A stretch of DNA of 64,000 bases from Tenacibaculum sp. SZ-18 (GTDB taxonomy: Bacteria; Bacteroidota; Bacteroidia; Flavobacteriales; Flavobacteriaceae): NCBI RefSeq assembly GCF_002813915.1, contig NZ_CP019335.1, forward strand, positions 1,285,777 through 1,349,776. Direction: 5' to 3'. The notes beneath the pieces were generated by a model. The model was not told the DNA's origin. It made no database searches and saw nothing but the letters and a program-made list of their open reading frames with translations. Each line of letters begins with the position of its first letter. Position 1 is the first letter of the stretch. Both the position numbers and the translations under genes were made by a program. Below, piece by piece: positions 28,032-37,025 of this stretch.

Positions 28032-28946
28032 TTACACTATAATCACTTTTCCATCTGAAGATTTATTTTTGTCAGCATCAAAATAGAAATCAATTCTACC
28101 AAGATTTACACCGTAAGCACCTACCTGATTCACCAATACATTTTCATTATTGAGATTCTTTACTAAAGTTGGTTTTGGTAAAAATGTATGCGTATGTCCT
28201 CCAATAATTAAATCAATATTTTTTGTTGATTTAGCTAAATTTAAGTCTGAAATTTTTTCTGGGTTTCTTTTGTAATAATAACCTAAGTGAGATAAACAAA
28301 TAACTAAATCACATTGCTTTTCTTCCTTTAAAACTCTACTCATATCTTGAGCAATTTCAACTGGATCTAAATAAGTAGTTTCTTTAAACATTTTTGGGTC
28401 AACTAAGCCAGTTAACTCCACTCCTAAACCAAAAACACCAATTTTAATTCCATCACGAACAAAAATTTCGTAAGGTTTTACGTGAGTGTCTAAAACAGTG
28501 TTTTTAAAGTCGTAATTCGCAGATAAAAAACTAAACTTCGCGTGAGGTAATTGTTTGTATAATCCATCGATACTATTATCAAAATCATGATTTCCGATTG
28601 TTGCCGCATCATATTTCATCATACTCATCAACTTGAACTCTAATTCACCACCGAAATAATTGAAATATGGTGTTCCCTGAAAAATATCTCCAGCATCTAG
28701 TAGTAAAGTATTCGGGTTGTTTTTTCTAATTTCAGTTACAACGGAAGCTCTTCGAGCTACACCACCTTGATTTGCGTATTTGTAATGAGAGCCCTCAAAA
28801 GGGTCAATGTGACTATGTGTGTCGTTTGTATGTAAAATGGTGATTTTCGTTTGCTTTTTAGTCGTGAAACTAGGTAGAGTTAATCCTCCTAGAGCAGTGA
28901 ATGCAGAAGCAGCAGTAGTTTGTTTTAAAAATTTTCTTCTATCCAT
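28032..28946 (-). CDS. 5'-nucleotidase catalytic (metallophosphatase) domain protein, Tat-exported
   Basis: The 304-residue protein begins with a twin-arginine signal (MDRRKFLKQTTAASAFTALGG). A calcineurin-like metallophosphatase domain of the UshA type follows: HTNDTHSH (near 39-46), DAGDIFQGTPYFNYF, TIGNHDFDN, and the late CLSHLGYY and IIGGHTHTFL blocks. These supply the dimetal site. The substrate-binding C-terminal domain of UshA is absent and is encoded by the gene just upstream. The pair would dephosphorylate extracellular or periplasmic nucleotides. It lies one base after the stop of the partner gene, so they form an operon. Tat export suggests metal loading in the cytoplasm. Confidence 0.92.
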   Translation of the reverse strand: MDRRKFLKQTTAASAFTALGGLTLPSFTTKKQTKITILHTNDTHSHIDPFEGSHYKYANQGGVARRASVVTEIRKNNPNTLLLDAGDIFQGTPYFNYFGGELEFKLMSMMKYDAATIGNHDFDNSIDGLYKQLPHAKFSFLSANYDFKNTVLDTHVKPYEIFVRDGIKIGVFGLGVELTGLVDPKMFKETTYLDPVEIAQDMSRVLKEEKQCDLVICLSHLGYYYKRNPEKISDLNLAKSTKNIDLIIGGHTHTFLPKPTLVKNLNNENVLVNQVGAYGVNLGRIDFYFDADKNKSSDGKVIIV

Positions 28947-28947
28947 T

Positions 28948-29694
28948 TTACTGTTTTTTAAATCGTTCGTTTAAATTACTTATTAATGTATCTTTACTCT
29001 TAAAATAATCGATAATTGCATTTCTAACTTTATAATCGAGTTTGTGCAAGGTCACTGGATTTTTAAAGAAATCCATTTTATCACCACCACTTTGTAAATA
29101 GTCCGAAGTTAAAACGAAATAATTACGGCTGTTATCAAAAGAATCACCATTTATTGATAATGAATAATTTTCGTTTTTTACACTAAGCTTTATTTGTTTT
29201 GATAAAGGATGAGCTTTATTATTTTTAATCAGATAGGTCACTAATTCTTTTATTTTTTCTGGTTTAAGTTCAACAACAACTAAACTATTTTCAAAAGGCA
29301 TTAACTCAAAAGCATGTTTATTCGTTACTTCACCCGCAGGAATTCCGGCACGAATTCCTCCGTAATTAAACATTGCAAAATCTATGTTTTTATTTGTTTT
29401 TTTATTGAAAATAGGATTTGCTCTTTCGAAGGACAAGTCTGCCATTAGATTTCCTAAACTACTTTCTAATTCACCATCGGTTCTAACTAAGTCTTTTTTA
29501 GTATAAGTAATTACGGTGTTAATAGACGTTTCCATTTTATCTCTAAAAGGAGCAATTATATTTTCAATACTATTATCTGGGGATAAAGTAGAATCAACTT
29601 TAATTGATTTCGCTGTAATTTTTACCAATGACTTTTTCGCTTCTTCACAGTTGAAAAGGAAAAGTAGGCAAAAAGAAAAAAGTATTTTTTTCAT
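28948..29694 (-). CDS. 5'-nucleotidase C-terminal domain lipoprotein
   Basis: The 248-residue protein starts with a lipoprotein signal (LLFLFNCEEA, with Cys16 as lipidation site). It then matches the UshA C-terminal, substrate-binding domain: TDGELESSLGNLMADL, DFAMFNYGGIRAGIPAGEVT, AFELMPFENSLVVVELK and the later YFVLTSDYLQSGGDKMDFF. No metallophosphatase domain is present. Together with the downstream Tat-exported catalytic protein it would rebuild a full 5'-nucleotidase from two chains. Splitting of these domains is known in Bacteroidota. It is the first gene of the pair. Confidence 0.92.
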   Translation of the reverse strand: MKKILFSFCLLFLFNCEEAKKSLVKITAKSIKVDSTLSPDNSIENIIAPFRDKMETSINTVITYTKKDLVRTDGELESSLGNLMADLSFERANPIFNKKTNKNIDFAMFNYGGIRAGIPAGEVTNKHAFELMPFENSLVVVELKPEKIKELVTYLIKNNKAHPLSKQIKLSVKNENYSLSINGDSFDNSRNYFVLTSDYLQSGGDKMDFFKNPVTLHKLDYKVRNAIIDYFKSKDTLISNLNERFKKQ

Positions 29695-29888
29695 TAATTG
29701 TAATATTTGTTGAGAATTATATGGCTAAAATACGATATTATAGAAGAAAGAAAAGTTATCATGATTATTTAGCGAAATGAATAAAATCAATAAAATTTAA
29801 CAGTATAAAAAAAAATGTATATTCTCTAAACAAACATAATTACTTCTGAAATAAAGCAGTAATTTTATCCTCAAATTATAAAAGAGTA

Positions 29889-30764
29889 ATGCAAAAATTT
29901 AAAGGGACAGGAGTTGCATTGGTAACTCCTTTTTTGGAAAATGGTTCTATTGATTTTGATGGATTAGAGAGATTAGTAAATTATCAAATTGATAATGGTA
30001 TAAATTATTTAGTTGTGTTAGGAACCACAGGAGAGCCAGCAACTTTAACTAGAGAAGAGAAAGAAGCTGTAAAGACAAAAATAGTTGAAGTGAATAACGG
30101 TAGATTACCATTAGTGTTAGGTATTGGAGGGAATAATACAGCTGCTGTTGTTGAAGAGATTAAAACTACAGATTTGTCAAGTTTTGATGCTATTCTTTCA
30201 GTTTCTCCGTATTATAATAAACCAACTCAAGAAGGAATTTATCAGCATTTTAAGGTTGTGGCAGAGTCAACCGATAAACCGATCATATTATACAATGTAC
30301 CAGGTAGAACATCTTCAAATATGTCACCTGAGGTAGTTGTTCGTTTAGCAAAAGATTTCGATAACGTTATTGCAGTGAAAGAGGCAAAAGGTGATATGGT
30401 ACAAGCAATGAAAATAATTCAGCATGCTCCAAAAGACTTTTTAGTCATATCAGGGGATGATATGATCGCTCTTCCAATGGTTTTAGCAGGTGGAGCAGGA
30501 GTAATAAGTGTAATTGCACAAGGTTTACCTGAAAAGTTCTCTAAGCTAATACAACTTGGTTTACAAGGAAAGCCTTACGAGGCTTATGAGTTTCATTACA
30601 AAGTTGCTGATAGTATTGATTTGATTTTTGATGAAGGAAATCCTGCAGGAATAAAATCTATGCTGCAAAAGTTAGGGATTTGTGAAGATGAGGTAAGATT
30701 ACCATTAGTGAAGGCTTCGGAAGAATTACAAACACAAATTTCAGATTTTATTGACCATCAGTAA
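29889..30764 (+). CDS. dapA: 4-hydroxy-tetrahydrodipicolinate synthase
   Basis: The 291-residue TIM-barrel enzyme condenses pyruvate and aspartate semialdehyde in lysine/diaminopimelate synthesis. The Schiff-base Lys164 is in [10 protein letters not shown], the active-site Tyr135 is in LYNVPGRT, and the pyruvate-binding [10 protein letters not shown] is at 45-54. Length and motif spacing are normal. It is monocistronic with a terminator, not linked to dapF at 19-20 kb. I saw no lysine riboswitch in the short leader. Confidence 0.97.
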   Translation: MQKFKGTGVALVTPFLENGSIDFDGLERLVNYQIDNGINYLVVLGTTGEPATLTREEKEAVKTKIVEVNNGRLPLVLGIGGNNTAAVVEEIKTTDLSSFDAILSVSPYYNKPTQEGIYQHFKVVAESTDKPIILYNVPGRTSSNMSPEVVVRLAKDFDNVIAVKEAKGDMVQAMKIIQHAPKDFLVISGDDMIALPMVLAGGAGVISVIAQGLPEKFSKLIQLGLQGKPYEAYEFHYKVADSIDLIFDEGNPAGIKSMLQKLGICEDEVRLPLVKASEELQTQISDFIDHQ

Positions 30765-30792
30765 ATACATTTGTATCATAAGAAAATATATT

Positions 30793-30824
30793 AAGCTCAT
30801 AGTCTAGAATTATGAGCTTTTTTG
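30793..30824 (+). terminator. Rho-independent terminator of dapA
   Basis: AAGCTCATA / TATGAGCTT (30793-30801 and 30811-30819) is followed by a T run to 30823. It begins 28 bases after the dapA stop, immediately before the ferritin promoter region. Confidence 0.9.
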
Positions 30825-30851
30825 CATCTTTGTTATAGTAAATTTAGAATT

Positions 30852-31361
30852 ATGTTATCAGAAAAAATAGAGTCTGCTTTAAACAAACAAGTACAAATAG
30901 AAGCACAATCATCACAAGTATATTTGGCAATGGCGTCATGGGCTGAAGTTCAGGGTTTTGAGGGAGTGTCACAGTTTATGTATGCGCACTCAGATGAAGA
31001 ACGTATGCACATGTTGAAGTTAGTAAAGTTTATAAATGAAAGAGGTGGGCATGCTATGGTTCCTGCTTTAGAAGCTCCATCACCTAAGTTTGGTTCTTTT
31101 AAAGACATGTTTCAAAATTTATTTGATCACGAAGTAATGGTTTCCAAGTCAATTAATGATTTAGTACATGTTACATTGCAAGAAAGAGATTACGCGACAC
31201 ATAACTTTTTACAGTGGTATGTTGCTGAGCAAATTGAAGAAGAAGCTTTAGCTCGAACAATTTTGGATAAGATTAATTTAATTGGAGATGATAAAGGAGG
31301 ATTATACTTGTTTGATAATGATGTCAAGCAACTGGTAGGTCAAGAAAATGCTCCGCAATAA
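30852..31361 (+). CDS. Non-haem bacterial ferritin (FtnA type)
   Basis: The 169-residue four-helix protein stores iron in 24-subunit shells. Helix A carries QVQIEAQSSQVYLAMASWAE with a ferroxidase Glu, helix B HSDEERMHMLKLVKFI with the Glu and His ligands, and helices C-D HDEVMVSKSINDLVHV-like and LQWYVAEQIEEEALARTILDKI. I start at ATG 30852, because an upstream in-frame reading from 30822 would lie in the dapA terminator T run. Length is normal. No iron-box or Fur site was recognisable. It is followed after 111 bp by bamD, with a palindrome between. Confidence 0.95.
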   Translation: MLSEKIESALNKQVQIEAQSSQVYLAMASWAEVQGFEGVSQFMYAHSDEERMHMLKLVKFINERGGHAMVPALEAPSPKFGSFKDMFQNLFDHEVMVSKSINDLVHVTLQERDYATHNFLQWYVAEQIEEEALARTILDKINLIGDDKGGLYLFDNDVKQLVGQENAPQ

Positions 31362-31403
31362 ACATTTAACAAAAGTTTTATAACATTTTAGCTTTAATTA
31401 TGC

Positions 31404-31429
31404 GTTCTTGTACACGAACTCGCACGAAC
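31404..31429. promoter_or_regulatory. Palindrome plus direct repeat upstream of bamD
   Basis: GTTCTTGTACACGAAC (31404-31419) is a 16-bp near-perfect palindrome centred on TGTACA (one mismatched pair). CACGAAC occurs at 31413-31419 and again at 31423-31429, exactly 10 bp apart. The cluster lies just upstream of the bamD promoter and is a good operator candidate. Confidence 0.5.
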
Positions 31430-31460
31430 GAATTCATTTTAATAATACATAATTAATTAC

Positions 31461-31468
31461 TAATTTTG
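31461..31468 (+). promoter_or_regulatory. -7 promoter box of bamD
   Basis: TAATTTTG matches TAnnTTTG. Transcription would start near 31475, so ATG 31473 would be cut off and ATG 31482 is the likely start of bamD. Confidence 0.55.
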
Positions 31469-31481
31469 CAAAATGCAAAAA

Positions 31482-32312
31482 ATGAATAGAAATATATATT
31501 TCGTTTTAACTTTACTTGTACTTGCTTCTTGTGGAGAGTACCAAAAAGTATTGAACAAAGGTACAATCGAAGAGCAGTATAAGATGGCTGTGAAAATGTA
31601 CGAAGCGAAGAAGTATAGTAAAGCATTACGCTTATTTGAAAAAGTTACTCCAGCATACCGTAATAAACCTCAAATGGAAAGGATACAGTATATGGTAGCT
31701 AATTCAAACTTTAATGAAAAGAATTACAGTATAGCAGGATACTATTTTAATCGTTTTTCTCAAAACTATCCAAAAAGTAGTAAAAAAGAGGAAGCTGACT
31801 TTTTATCTGCACTAAGTTATTATAAGGCTGCACCAGTTTACAGTAAGGATCCCACAGATACAAACAAAGCCATTGAATCTTTTCAATCTTTCATTGATGC
31901 GTATCCTGATTCTCCTCGTTTAAGTGAAGCGAATAAATACTATAACGAGTTGCAGTATAAATTAGAAACCAAAGCCTTTGAGATAGCAAAAGGTTATTAC
32001 AGAACTGCACAAACAGATCCAAGAAATTATAGAGCGGCAATAACAGCTTTCGATAATTTATTGACGGATTATTTAGGTACTCGTTACAAAGAGGAAGCTT
32101 TGTATTTACGATTCAAGGCAGCACACGATTTAGCTGTGAAAAGTAAAGTAAGAAGAAAAGAAGAACGTATTAAAAATGCTTTAAAAGCATACGAAAAATT
32201 AAAACGTAATTTTCCAGAAACGAAGTACGGAAAGGAAACTGAAGGAATGGTTTCTACTCTTAATACAGAGCAAGATAAATTAAAGCAATTAATAGTTAAT
32301 AGTAAAAGTTAA
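31482..32312 (+). CDS. bamD: Outer-membrane assembly lipoprotein BamD
   Basis: The product of about 276 residues has a lipoprotein signal (NIYFVLTLLVLASCGEYQ, lipid on the Cys of ASCG). TPR-like helical repeats follow: YKMAVKMYEAKKYSKALRLFEKV, the SIAGYYFNRFSQNYPKS region and later repeats ending in EKLKRNFPETKYGKE. It is the helical BamD subunit of the barrel-assembly machine. I chose ATG 31482 over ATG 31473 because the -7 box ends only 4 bases before the latter. It leads the conserved Bacteroidota run bamD-rpoZ-coaBC-DUF4835-recN, and rpoZ begins 2 bp later. Confidence 0.93.
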   Translation: MNRNIYFVLTLLVLASCGEYQKVLNKGTIEEQYKMAVKMYEAKKYSKALRLFEKVTPAYRNKPQMERIQYMVANSNFNEKNYSIAGYYFNRFSQNYPKSSKKEEADFLSALSYYKAAPVYSKDPTDTNKAIESFQSFIDAYPDSPRLSEANKYYNELQYKLETKAFEIAKGYYRTAQTDPRNYRAAITAFDNLLTDYLGTRYKEEALYLRFKAAHDLAVKSKVRRKEERIKNALKAYEKLKRNFPETKYGKETEGMVSTLNTEQDKLKQLIVNSKS

Positions 32313-32314
32313 AT

Positions 32315-32635
32315 ATGAATTATAAAGAAACGAAAGCAGCTGCTACAACGGTAACTTATGATAGAGAAGCCATAGAAGCATCGACTAATAACATTTACGA
32401 AGCGATTTCTATTATAGCAAAGAGAGCAACTCAAATCAATTCTGATTTAAAAAAAGAACTAGTTGATAAGCTTGATGAATTTGCTACCTATAACGATAGT
32501 TTAGAAGAAGTTTTCGAAAATAAAGAACAAATTGAAGTTTCTAAATTTTATGAGCGTTTACCAAAGCCAACGGCAATCGCTGTTGAGGAATGGTTAAACG
32601 AAAGAGTTTATCATAGGTCTCCAGACAATAAGTAA
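32315..32635 (+). CDS. rpoZ: RNA polymerase omega subunit, Bacteroidota type
   Basis: The 106-residue protein matches the diverged Bacteroidota omega: TYDREAIEASTNNIYEAISIIAKRATQIN near the start, then KKELVDKLDEFATYNDSLEE and a C-terminal helix. Omega helps fold and hold the beta-prime subunit. It differs from the proteobacterial form in having a longer N terminus and lacking the classical ARR-type motif, but keeps the helix with AxRA (here IAKRAT). Its position between bamD and coaBC supports the call (rpoZ-coaBC linkage is common in bacteria). Confidence 0.9.
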   Translation: MNYKETKAAATTVTYDREAIEASTNNIYEAISIIAKRATQINSDLKKELVDKLDEFATYNDSLEEVFENKEQIEVSKFYERLPKPTAIAVEEWLNERVYHRSPDNK

Positions 32636-32639
32636 TTAA

Positions 32640-33851
32640 ATGTCTGTACTTCAAGGAAAAAAAGTACTACTAGGTATTACAGCTGGTATTGCGGCTTATA
32701 AAACGGCTAGTTTAGTACGTTTATTTATAAAATCAGGCGCAGAAGTCAAAGTAATTATGACTCCTGCGTCTAAAGATTTTATAACACCTCTAACACTTTC
32801 TACACTCTCAAAAAATCCTGTTCTTTCTGCTTTTTATGATCAAGAGGATGAAAATGAACTTTGGAATAATCATGTTGAATTAGGTCTTTGGGCAGATTTC
32901 ATGTTAATTGCCCCAGCTACAGCGAATACGTTATCTAAAATGACAAATGGTGTTTGTGATAACTTATTGTTAGCAACCTATTTGTCATCGAAATGTCCTG
33001 TTTATTTTGCTCCTGCTATGGATTTGGACATGTATAAACATCAGTCAACGAAAAACAGTTTAGAAAGTTTACAAAGTTTTGGTAATATCATGATTCCTGC
33101 AACCTCTGGGGAATTAGCTAGTGGATTAGTCGGTGAGGGAAGAATGGAGGAACCTGAGGATATTATTAGTTTTATTGAAAGAGATATGCTTTCAAAATTA
33201 CCATTGAAAGGGAAGAAACTATTATTAACAGCTGGTCCTACTTTTGAAGCAATTGATCCTGTCCGTTTTATCGGTAATCATTCTTCTGGTAAAATGGGAT
33301 TTGAAATAGCAAAGGTTGCTGCAAATTTGGGAGCAGAAGTATTTTTGATTTCAGGACCATCTCATCAAAGTGTAAATCATTCTTTAATTCACAGAATTGA
33401 TGTAACTTCTGCGGAACAAATGTATGATGCCTGTTATGAATATTATAATGATGTTGATATTGCAATACTATCAGCAGCCGTTTCTGATTATAGACCAAAA
33501 AATATTGCAGATCAGAAAATAAAAAAGAAAGATGCTTCGTTAGTTATAGAATTAGAGCCAACTAAAGATATTTTAAAATCTTTAGGGAAGGTAAAAAAGA
33601 ATCAATTTCTAGTCGGTTTTGCTCTAGAAACAAATGATGAAGTTTCTAACGCTAAAAAGAAAATTGAAAGTAAAAATCTAGACATTATTGTTCTTAATTC
33701 TTTAAGAGATAAAGGAGCTGGTTTTGCAGGAGATACAAATAAAATCACTATTATTGATTCGGATTTTAATGAAACAGTGTATACTTTGAAATCAAAAAGC
33801 GATGTAGCTGTGGATATTATTAATGAAATAATTAAAAGAATCAATGCGTAA
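32640..33851 (+). CDS. coaBC: Bifunctional phosphopantothenoylcysteine decarboxylase / synthetase
   Basis: The 403-residue protein carries out two steps of coenzyme A synthesis. The N-terminal CoaC flavoprotein domain (about 1-185) shows GITAGIAAYKTASLVR, the active-site His in WNNHVELGLWAD and the NGVCDNLLLATYL segment. The FMN-side motif reads PAMDLDMY, where E. coli has PAMN. The CoaB domain (about 190-403) shows LLLTAGPTFEAIDPVRFIGNHSSGKMG, AAVSDYRP and the ATP/CTP-side KIKKKD motif. The 3' end overlaps the DUF4835 start by 8 bp, so translation is coupled. Confidence 0.96.
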   Translation: MSVLQGKKVLLGITAGIAAYKTASLVRLFIKSGAEVKVIMTPASKDFITPLTLSTLSKNPVLSAFYDQEDENELWNNHVELGLWADFMLIAPATANTLSKMTNGVCDNLLLATYLSSKCPVYFAPAMDLDMYKHQSTKNSLESLQSFGNIMIPATSGELASGLVGEGRMEEPEDIISFIERDMLSKLPLKGKKLLLTAGPTFEAIDPVRFIGNHSSGKMGFEIAKVAANLGAEVFLISGPSHQSVNHSLIHRIDVTSAEQMYDACYEYYNDVDIAILSAAVSDYRPKNIADQKIKKKDASLVIELEPTKDILKSLGKVKKNQFLVGFALETNDEVSNAKKKIESKNLDIIVLNSLRDKGAGFAGDTNKITIIDSDFNETVYTLKSKSDVAVDIINEIIKRINA

Positions 33852-34743
33852 ATTAGCCTTTTTTATTTTTGTTTTACTTGGATCCATGCAAATTAGTATT
33901 GCTCAGGAAGAGTTGAATGCTGTTGTAGTTGTTAATGCAGATAGAGTTCAAAGCACAAACAAACAGGTTTATACTACTTTGGAACAATCAATAACAGAAT
34001 TCATCAATCAAACTAGATGGACCAATAAGAAAGTACTTCCACAAGAGAGAATAAATTGTGCTTTTACGATTATTATAAATGAACAAAATGGGAATAATTT
34101 CACAGGAAGTATTCAAGTACAATCGGCAAGACCAGTTTATAATGCTTCTTATGAAACTACGTTATTAAATATTAATGACACAAATTTTAGTTTTCAGTAC
34201 AACGAGTTTGAACCATTAATTTTTAATCCAAACAGTTTTGATTCTAATTTAGTTTCAGTAATTGTATTTTATGTATATACAATCTTAGGAGTGGATGCTG
34301 ATACTTTTGCTTTAAAAGGTGGTGATAACTATTTGAAACAAGCTCAAAATGTAATGCTTCAAGCTCAACAAAGTGGTGATGCGGCATGGCAGAATGATGT
34401 TGGTGAACAAAATAGATTTACGTTGATAGACAACTTGTTATCTTCTAAGTTTAGTGTTTTAAGAACCATTTATTACAATTACCATCGTAAAGGAATGGAT
34501 ACTTTTACAGAGAAAGAAGCTCAAGCAAAGAAAGTCATTGCTGATAGTTTGATAGAATTAGAGAAGCTTTTTAATATTACAGTAGGTAATTATATGATTC
34601 GTATTTTCCTAGATGCCAAATCCGATGAAGTTGTTAATATTTTTTCGAACGGAAAATCTTCTGGTAGCGAATTAAAATTAAAAGAAACCTTAGAACGCAT
34701 TGCACCTACGCAAAACAGTAAGTGGAAAGAAATTAAGCTATAG
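33844..34743 (+). CDS. Secreted DUF4835-family protein
   Basis: The 299-residue product has a signal peptide ending near ISIAQEE (residue 20). A mixed alpha/beta protein follows, with NADRVQSTNKQVYTTLEQSITEFINQTRW, YNEFEPLIFNPNSFDSNLVSVIVFYVYTILGVDAD and ILSSKFSVLRTIYYNYHRKGMD-like segments. This is DUF4835, a periplasmic family found almost only in Bacteroidota and almost always between coaBC and recN. The conserved position suggests an envelope role shared with bamD, but no function is established that I know of. It overlaps coaBC by 8 bp. Confidence 0.88.
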   Translation: MRKLAFFIFVLLGSMQISIAQEELNAVVVVNADRVQSTNKQVYTTLEQSITEFINQTRWTNKKVLPQERINCAFTIIINEQNGNNFTGSIQVQSARPVYNASYETTLLNINDTNFSFQYNEFEPLIFNPNSFDSNLVSVIVFYVYTILGVDADTFALKGGDNYLKQAQNVMLQAQQSGDAAWQNDVGEQNRFTLIDNLLSSKFSVLRTIYYNYHRKGMDTFTEKEAQAKKVIADSLIELEKLFNITVGNYMIRIFLDAKSDEVVNIFSNGKSSGSELKLKETLERIAPTQNSKWKEIKL

Positions 34744-34832
34744 TTACTAGTTTAAAGTTTTTACGTAAATCAAATTGTATACTTTTTATTTTTACAAAAT
34801 TCCTTATTTTTACGGGCTATAAAAGATAGCTT

Positions 34833-36485
34833 TTGTTACATCATTTATCAATACAAAATTACGCCTTAATAGATGAATTATCTATCGATTTTTCTGATGG
34901 ATTGTCTATAATTACTGGAGAAACAGGCTCGGGAAAGTCAATTCTTTTAGGAGCTTTAGGATTAGTTCTGGGTAATAGAGCAGATCTAGGCTCTTTAAAG
35001 AATAACGATTCAAAATGTATAATTGAAGCCGAATTTGATTTAACGGCATACGTACTTCAAGATTTTTTTGAAGCAAATGATTTGGATTATGAAGATAAAA
35101 CAATCATTAGAAGAGAAATTTTACCTTCTGGTAAATCAAGGGCATTCGTAAATGATACTCCTGTAAATTTAAGTTCATTAAGTGAGTTAAAATCGAAATT
35201 AGTAGATATTCATTCGCAACATCAAACATTACAAATTTCGGATGCGTTGTTTCAGTTTTCTGTTATTGATGCTTTAGCAAAAAATGATAAAAGAGTGGCC
35301 TCATATAAAAGAGGATTGAAGAAATACAATAAACTTTTAAAGGAACTACGTTTATTAAAAGAAAATCAGGAGAATGAGAAACAGCAATACGAATACAATT
35401 TACATTTATTCAAAGAGTTAGAGGAGGCTAATTTTAAAGAGAATGAACAAGAAGTTTTAGAAGGAAAGCTAGATGTTTTAAATAATGTGGAGGATATAAA
35501 AACTAGTTTATCGGAAGCATTGCAAATAACGACTAATGAAGAAGTTGGAGCTCAAAATTTATTGTATTCTCTTGAAAATACTTTACACAAGGTAAGTGCA
35601 TTTTCGAAAGATTATCAAGAATTGTATAATCGTGTTGCAAGCATTAAAATAGAATTAGATGATGTTGTTGTTGAGCTCGAACGCTCTAACGAAACGGTTG
35701 ATTTCAATCCGAATGAATTAGAGATTGTTAACGAACGATTGCAATTAATTTATTCTTTACAAAAAAAGCACCAGATTTCTTCGTTGAAAGAATTATCAAC
35801 AATTCATCAAGAATTAGCGGACAAAGTAAGCGGTGTAGAAAATGCTTCTGACATTATTAATAAAAAGCAACAAGAAGTAGATGATGTTGCTAAAAAATTA
35901 GATGAAGTTGCATTATTAATCTCAAATCAGAGAAATAAGGCAGTTCCTAAATTAAAGAAAGAATTAGAGTTTTTATTGTCAGAATTAGGAATGCCAAATG
36001 CTCGCTTTTCTATTGCAGTAAATCCTTCAGAACAATATTTTAACAACGGTAAGGACGAATTGGCATTTTTATTTTCAGCAAATAAAGGAGGGAATTTTGG
36101 AGAGCTGAAAAAAGTTGCCTCTGGAGGTGAATTATCCAGAATTATGCTTTCTATCAAGAAAATTCTATCAGAAAATATAAAACTGCCAACCATTATTTTT
36201 GATGAAATAGACACTGGAGTTTCCGGTGAAGTTTCTAATAAAATAGCTAACATAATGCAACAAATGAGTCAATATATGCAGGTAATAGCGATTACGCATT
36301 TACCTCAAATAGCCTCAAAAGGAAAATCTCATTACAAAGTATTTAAAGAAGATAAAAACGGTAAAACCGCATCTAATTTAAAATTACTTTCAACAGATGA
36401 GAGAATAATTGAAATTGCTGAAATGTTGAGTGGAAAGGATTTTTCAGAAAGTGCATTAACACATGCGAAAGAACTATTAAATTAA
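34833..36485 (+). CDS. recN: DNA repair ATPase RecN
   Basis: The 550-residue SMC-like protein acts in double-strand-break repair. Walker A GETGSGKSILLGALG is near residues 28-42, the central coiled coils span about 150-350, and the ABC signature LSRIMLSIKKIL with Walker B TIIFDEIDTGVSGEVSNKI is near 430-465. A terminal H-loop segment AITHLPQIA is also present. The start is TTG at 34833: LHHLSIQNYALIDEL directly matches the RecN N terminus and no ATG is upstream. A small hairpin (34816-34830) lies just before the start codon. It is 89 bp after DUF4835 and 6 bp before the TPR gene. Confidence 0.96.
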   Translation: MLHHLSIQNYALIDELSIDFSDGLSIITGETGSGKSILLGALGLVLGNRADLGSLKNNDSKCIIEAEFDLTAYVLQDFFEANDLDYEDKTIIRREILPSGKSRAFVNDTPVNLSSLSELKSKLVDIHSQHQTLQISDALFQFSVIDALAKNDKRVASYKRGLKKYNKLLKELRLLKENQENEKQQYEYNLHLFKELEEANFKENEQEVLEGKLDVLNNVEDIKTSLSEALQITTNEEVGAQNLLYSLENTLHKVSAFSKDYQELYNRVASIKIELDDVVVELERSNETVDFNPNELEIVNERLQLIYSLQKKHQISSLKELSTIHQELADKVSGVENASDIINKKQQEVDDVAKKLDEVALLISNQRNKAVPKLKKELEFLLSELGMPNARFSIAVNPSEQYFNNGKDELAFLFSANKGGNFGELKKVASGGELSRIMLSIKKILSENIKLPTIIFDEIDTGVSGEVSNKIANIMQQMSQYMQVIAITHLPQIASKGKSHYKVFKEDKNGKTASNLKLLSTDERIIEIAEMLSGKDFSESALTHAKELLN

Positions 36486-36491
36486 CAGGTT

Positions 36492-37007
36492 ATGAGTGAT
36501 AACAGAGCGGAGGATTTATTTTTTGAAGCAGATCAAATGATTGAGGAAAACCAAATAGTTGAGGCTAAAGAAAGATTATATGATTTATTGGAAGAGTTTC
36601 CTGATTATGGAAGAGCTCACAATCATTTAGGATGGTTATATAATTTGAAGTTTAATAATTATCCAAAAGCAAAAAAACATTTAGAATTAGCCATTAAGTT
36701 CGCGCCAGATTATCATGCGGCTTATAGTAATTATGCATATTTATTAATTGATATGAATCTTAATGATGAAATGATTACATTTGGCAACAAGGTCATAAAT
36801 AGTTCTGTTGTAGATAAATCAACAATTTATAACAAAATGGGACAAGCTTTTGAATTAAAGAAAGATTTAAAGAGTGCTCATAAATATTATAAATTGGCGA
36901 TTCAAGAAACACTAAACAACAAAACTTTAGACTCGATATATGCGTCTGTTAATAGGGTAAAAAGAAAAATGAGCCTAATACAGCGCTTGAGATTAATTAA
37001 CCAATAG
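36492..37007 (+). CDS. Tetratricopeptide-repeat protein
   Basis: The 171-residue soluble protein consists of about four TPR-like helix pairs: AEDLFFEADQMIEENQIVEAKERLYDLL, the GRAHNHLGWLYNLKFNNYPKAKKHLELAIKFAP repeat, HAAYSNYAYLLIDMNLNDEMI and NKMGQAFELKKDLKSAHKYYKLAI. There is no signal peptide. TPR proteins mediate protein contacts, and the partner is unknown. It is 6 bp downstream of recN and 18 bp upstream of fabI, so it is probably in the same transcript. Confidence 0.85.
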   Translation: MSDNRAEDLFFEADQMIEENQIVEAKERLYDLLEEFPDYGRAHNHLGWLYNLKFNNYPKAKKHLELAIKFAPDYHAAYSNYAYLLIDMNLNDEMITFGNKVINSSVVDKSTIYNKMGQAFELKKDLKSAHKYYKLAIQETLNNKTLDSIYASVNRVKRKMSLIQRLRLINQ

Positions 37008-37025
37008 GAAAATAAACACTAAAAC

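Noticed and set aside
29820..29888. Lysine riboswitch before dapA
   Set aside because: The leader is under 70 bases and shows no five-helix structure.
30822..30851. Ferritin start at 30822
   Set aside because: It lies in the dapA terminator T run, and the conserved ferritin N terminus begins at the ATG at 30852.
31381..31440. Ferritin terminator at the GTTCTTGTACACGAAC palindrome
   Set aside because: No T run follows the stem on the plus strand; an operator is a better reading.
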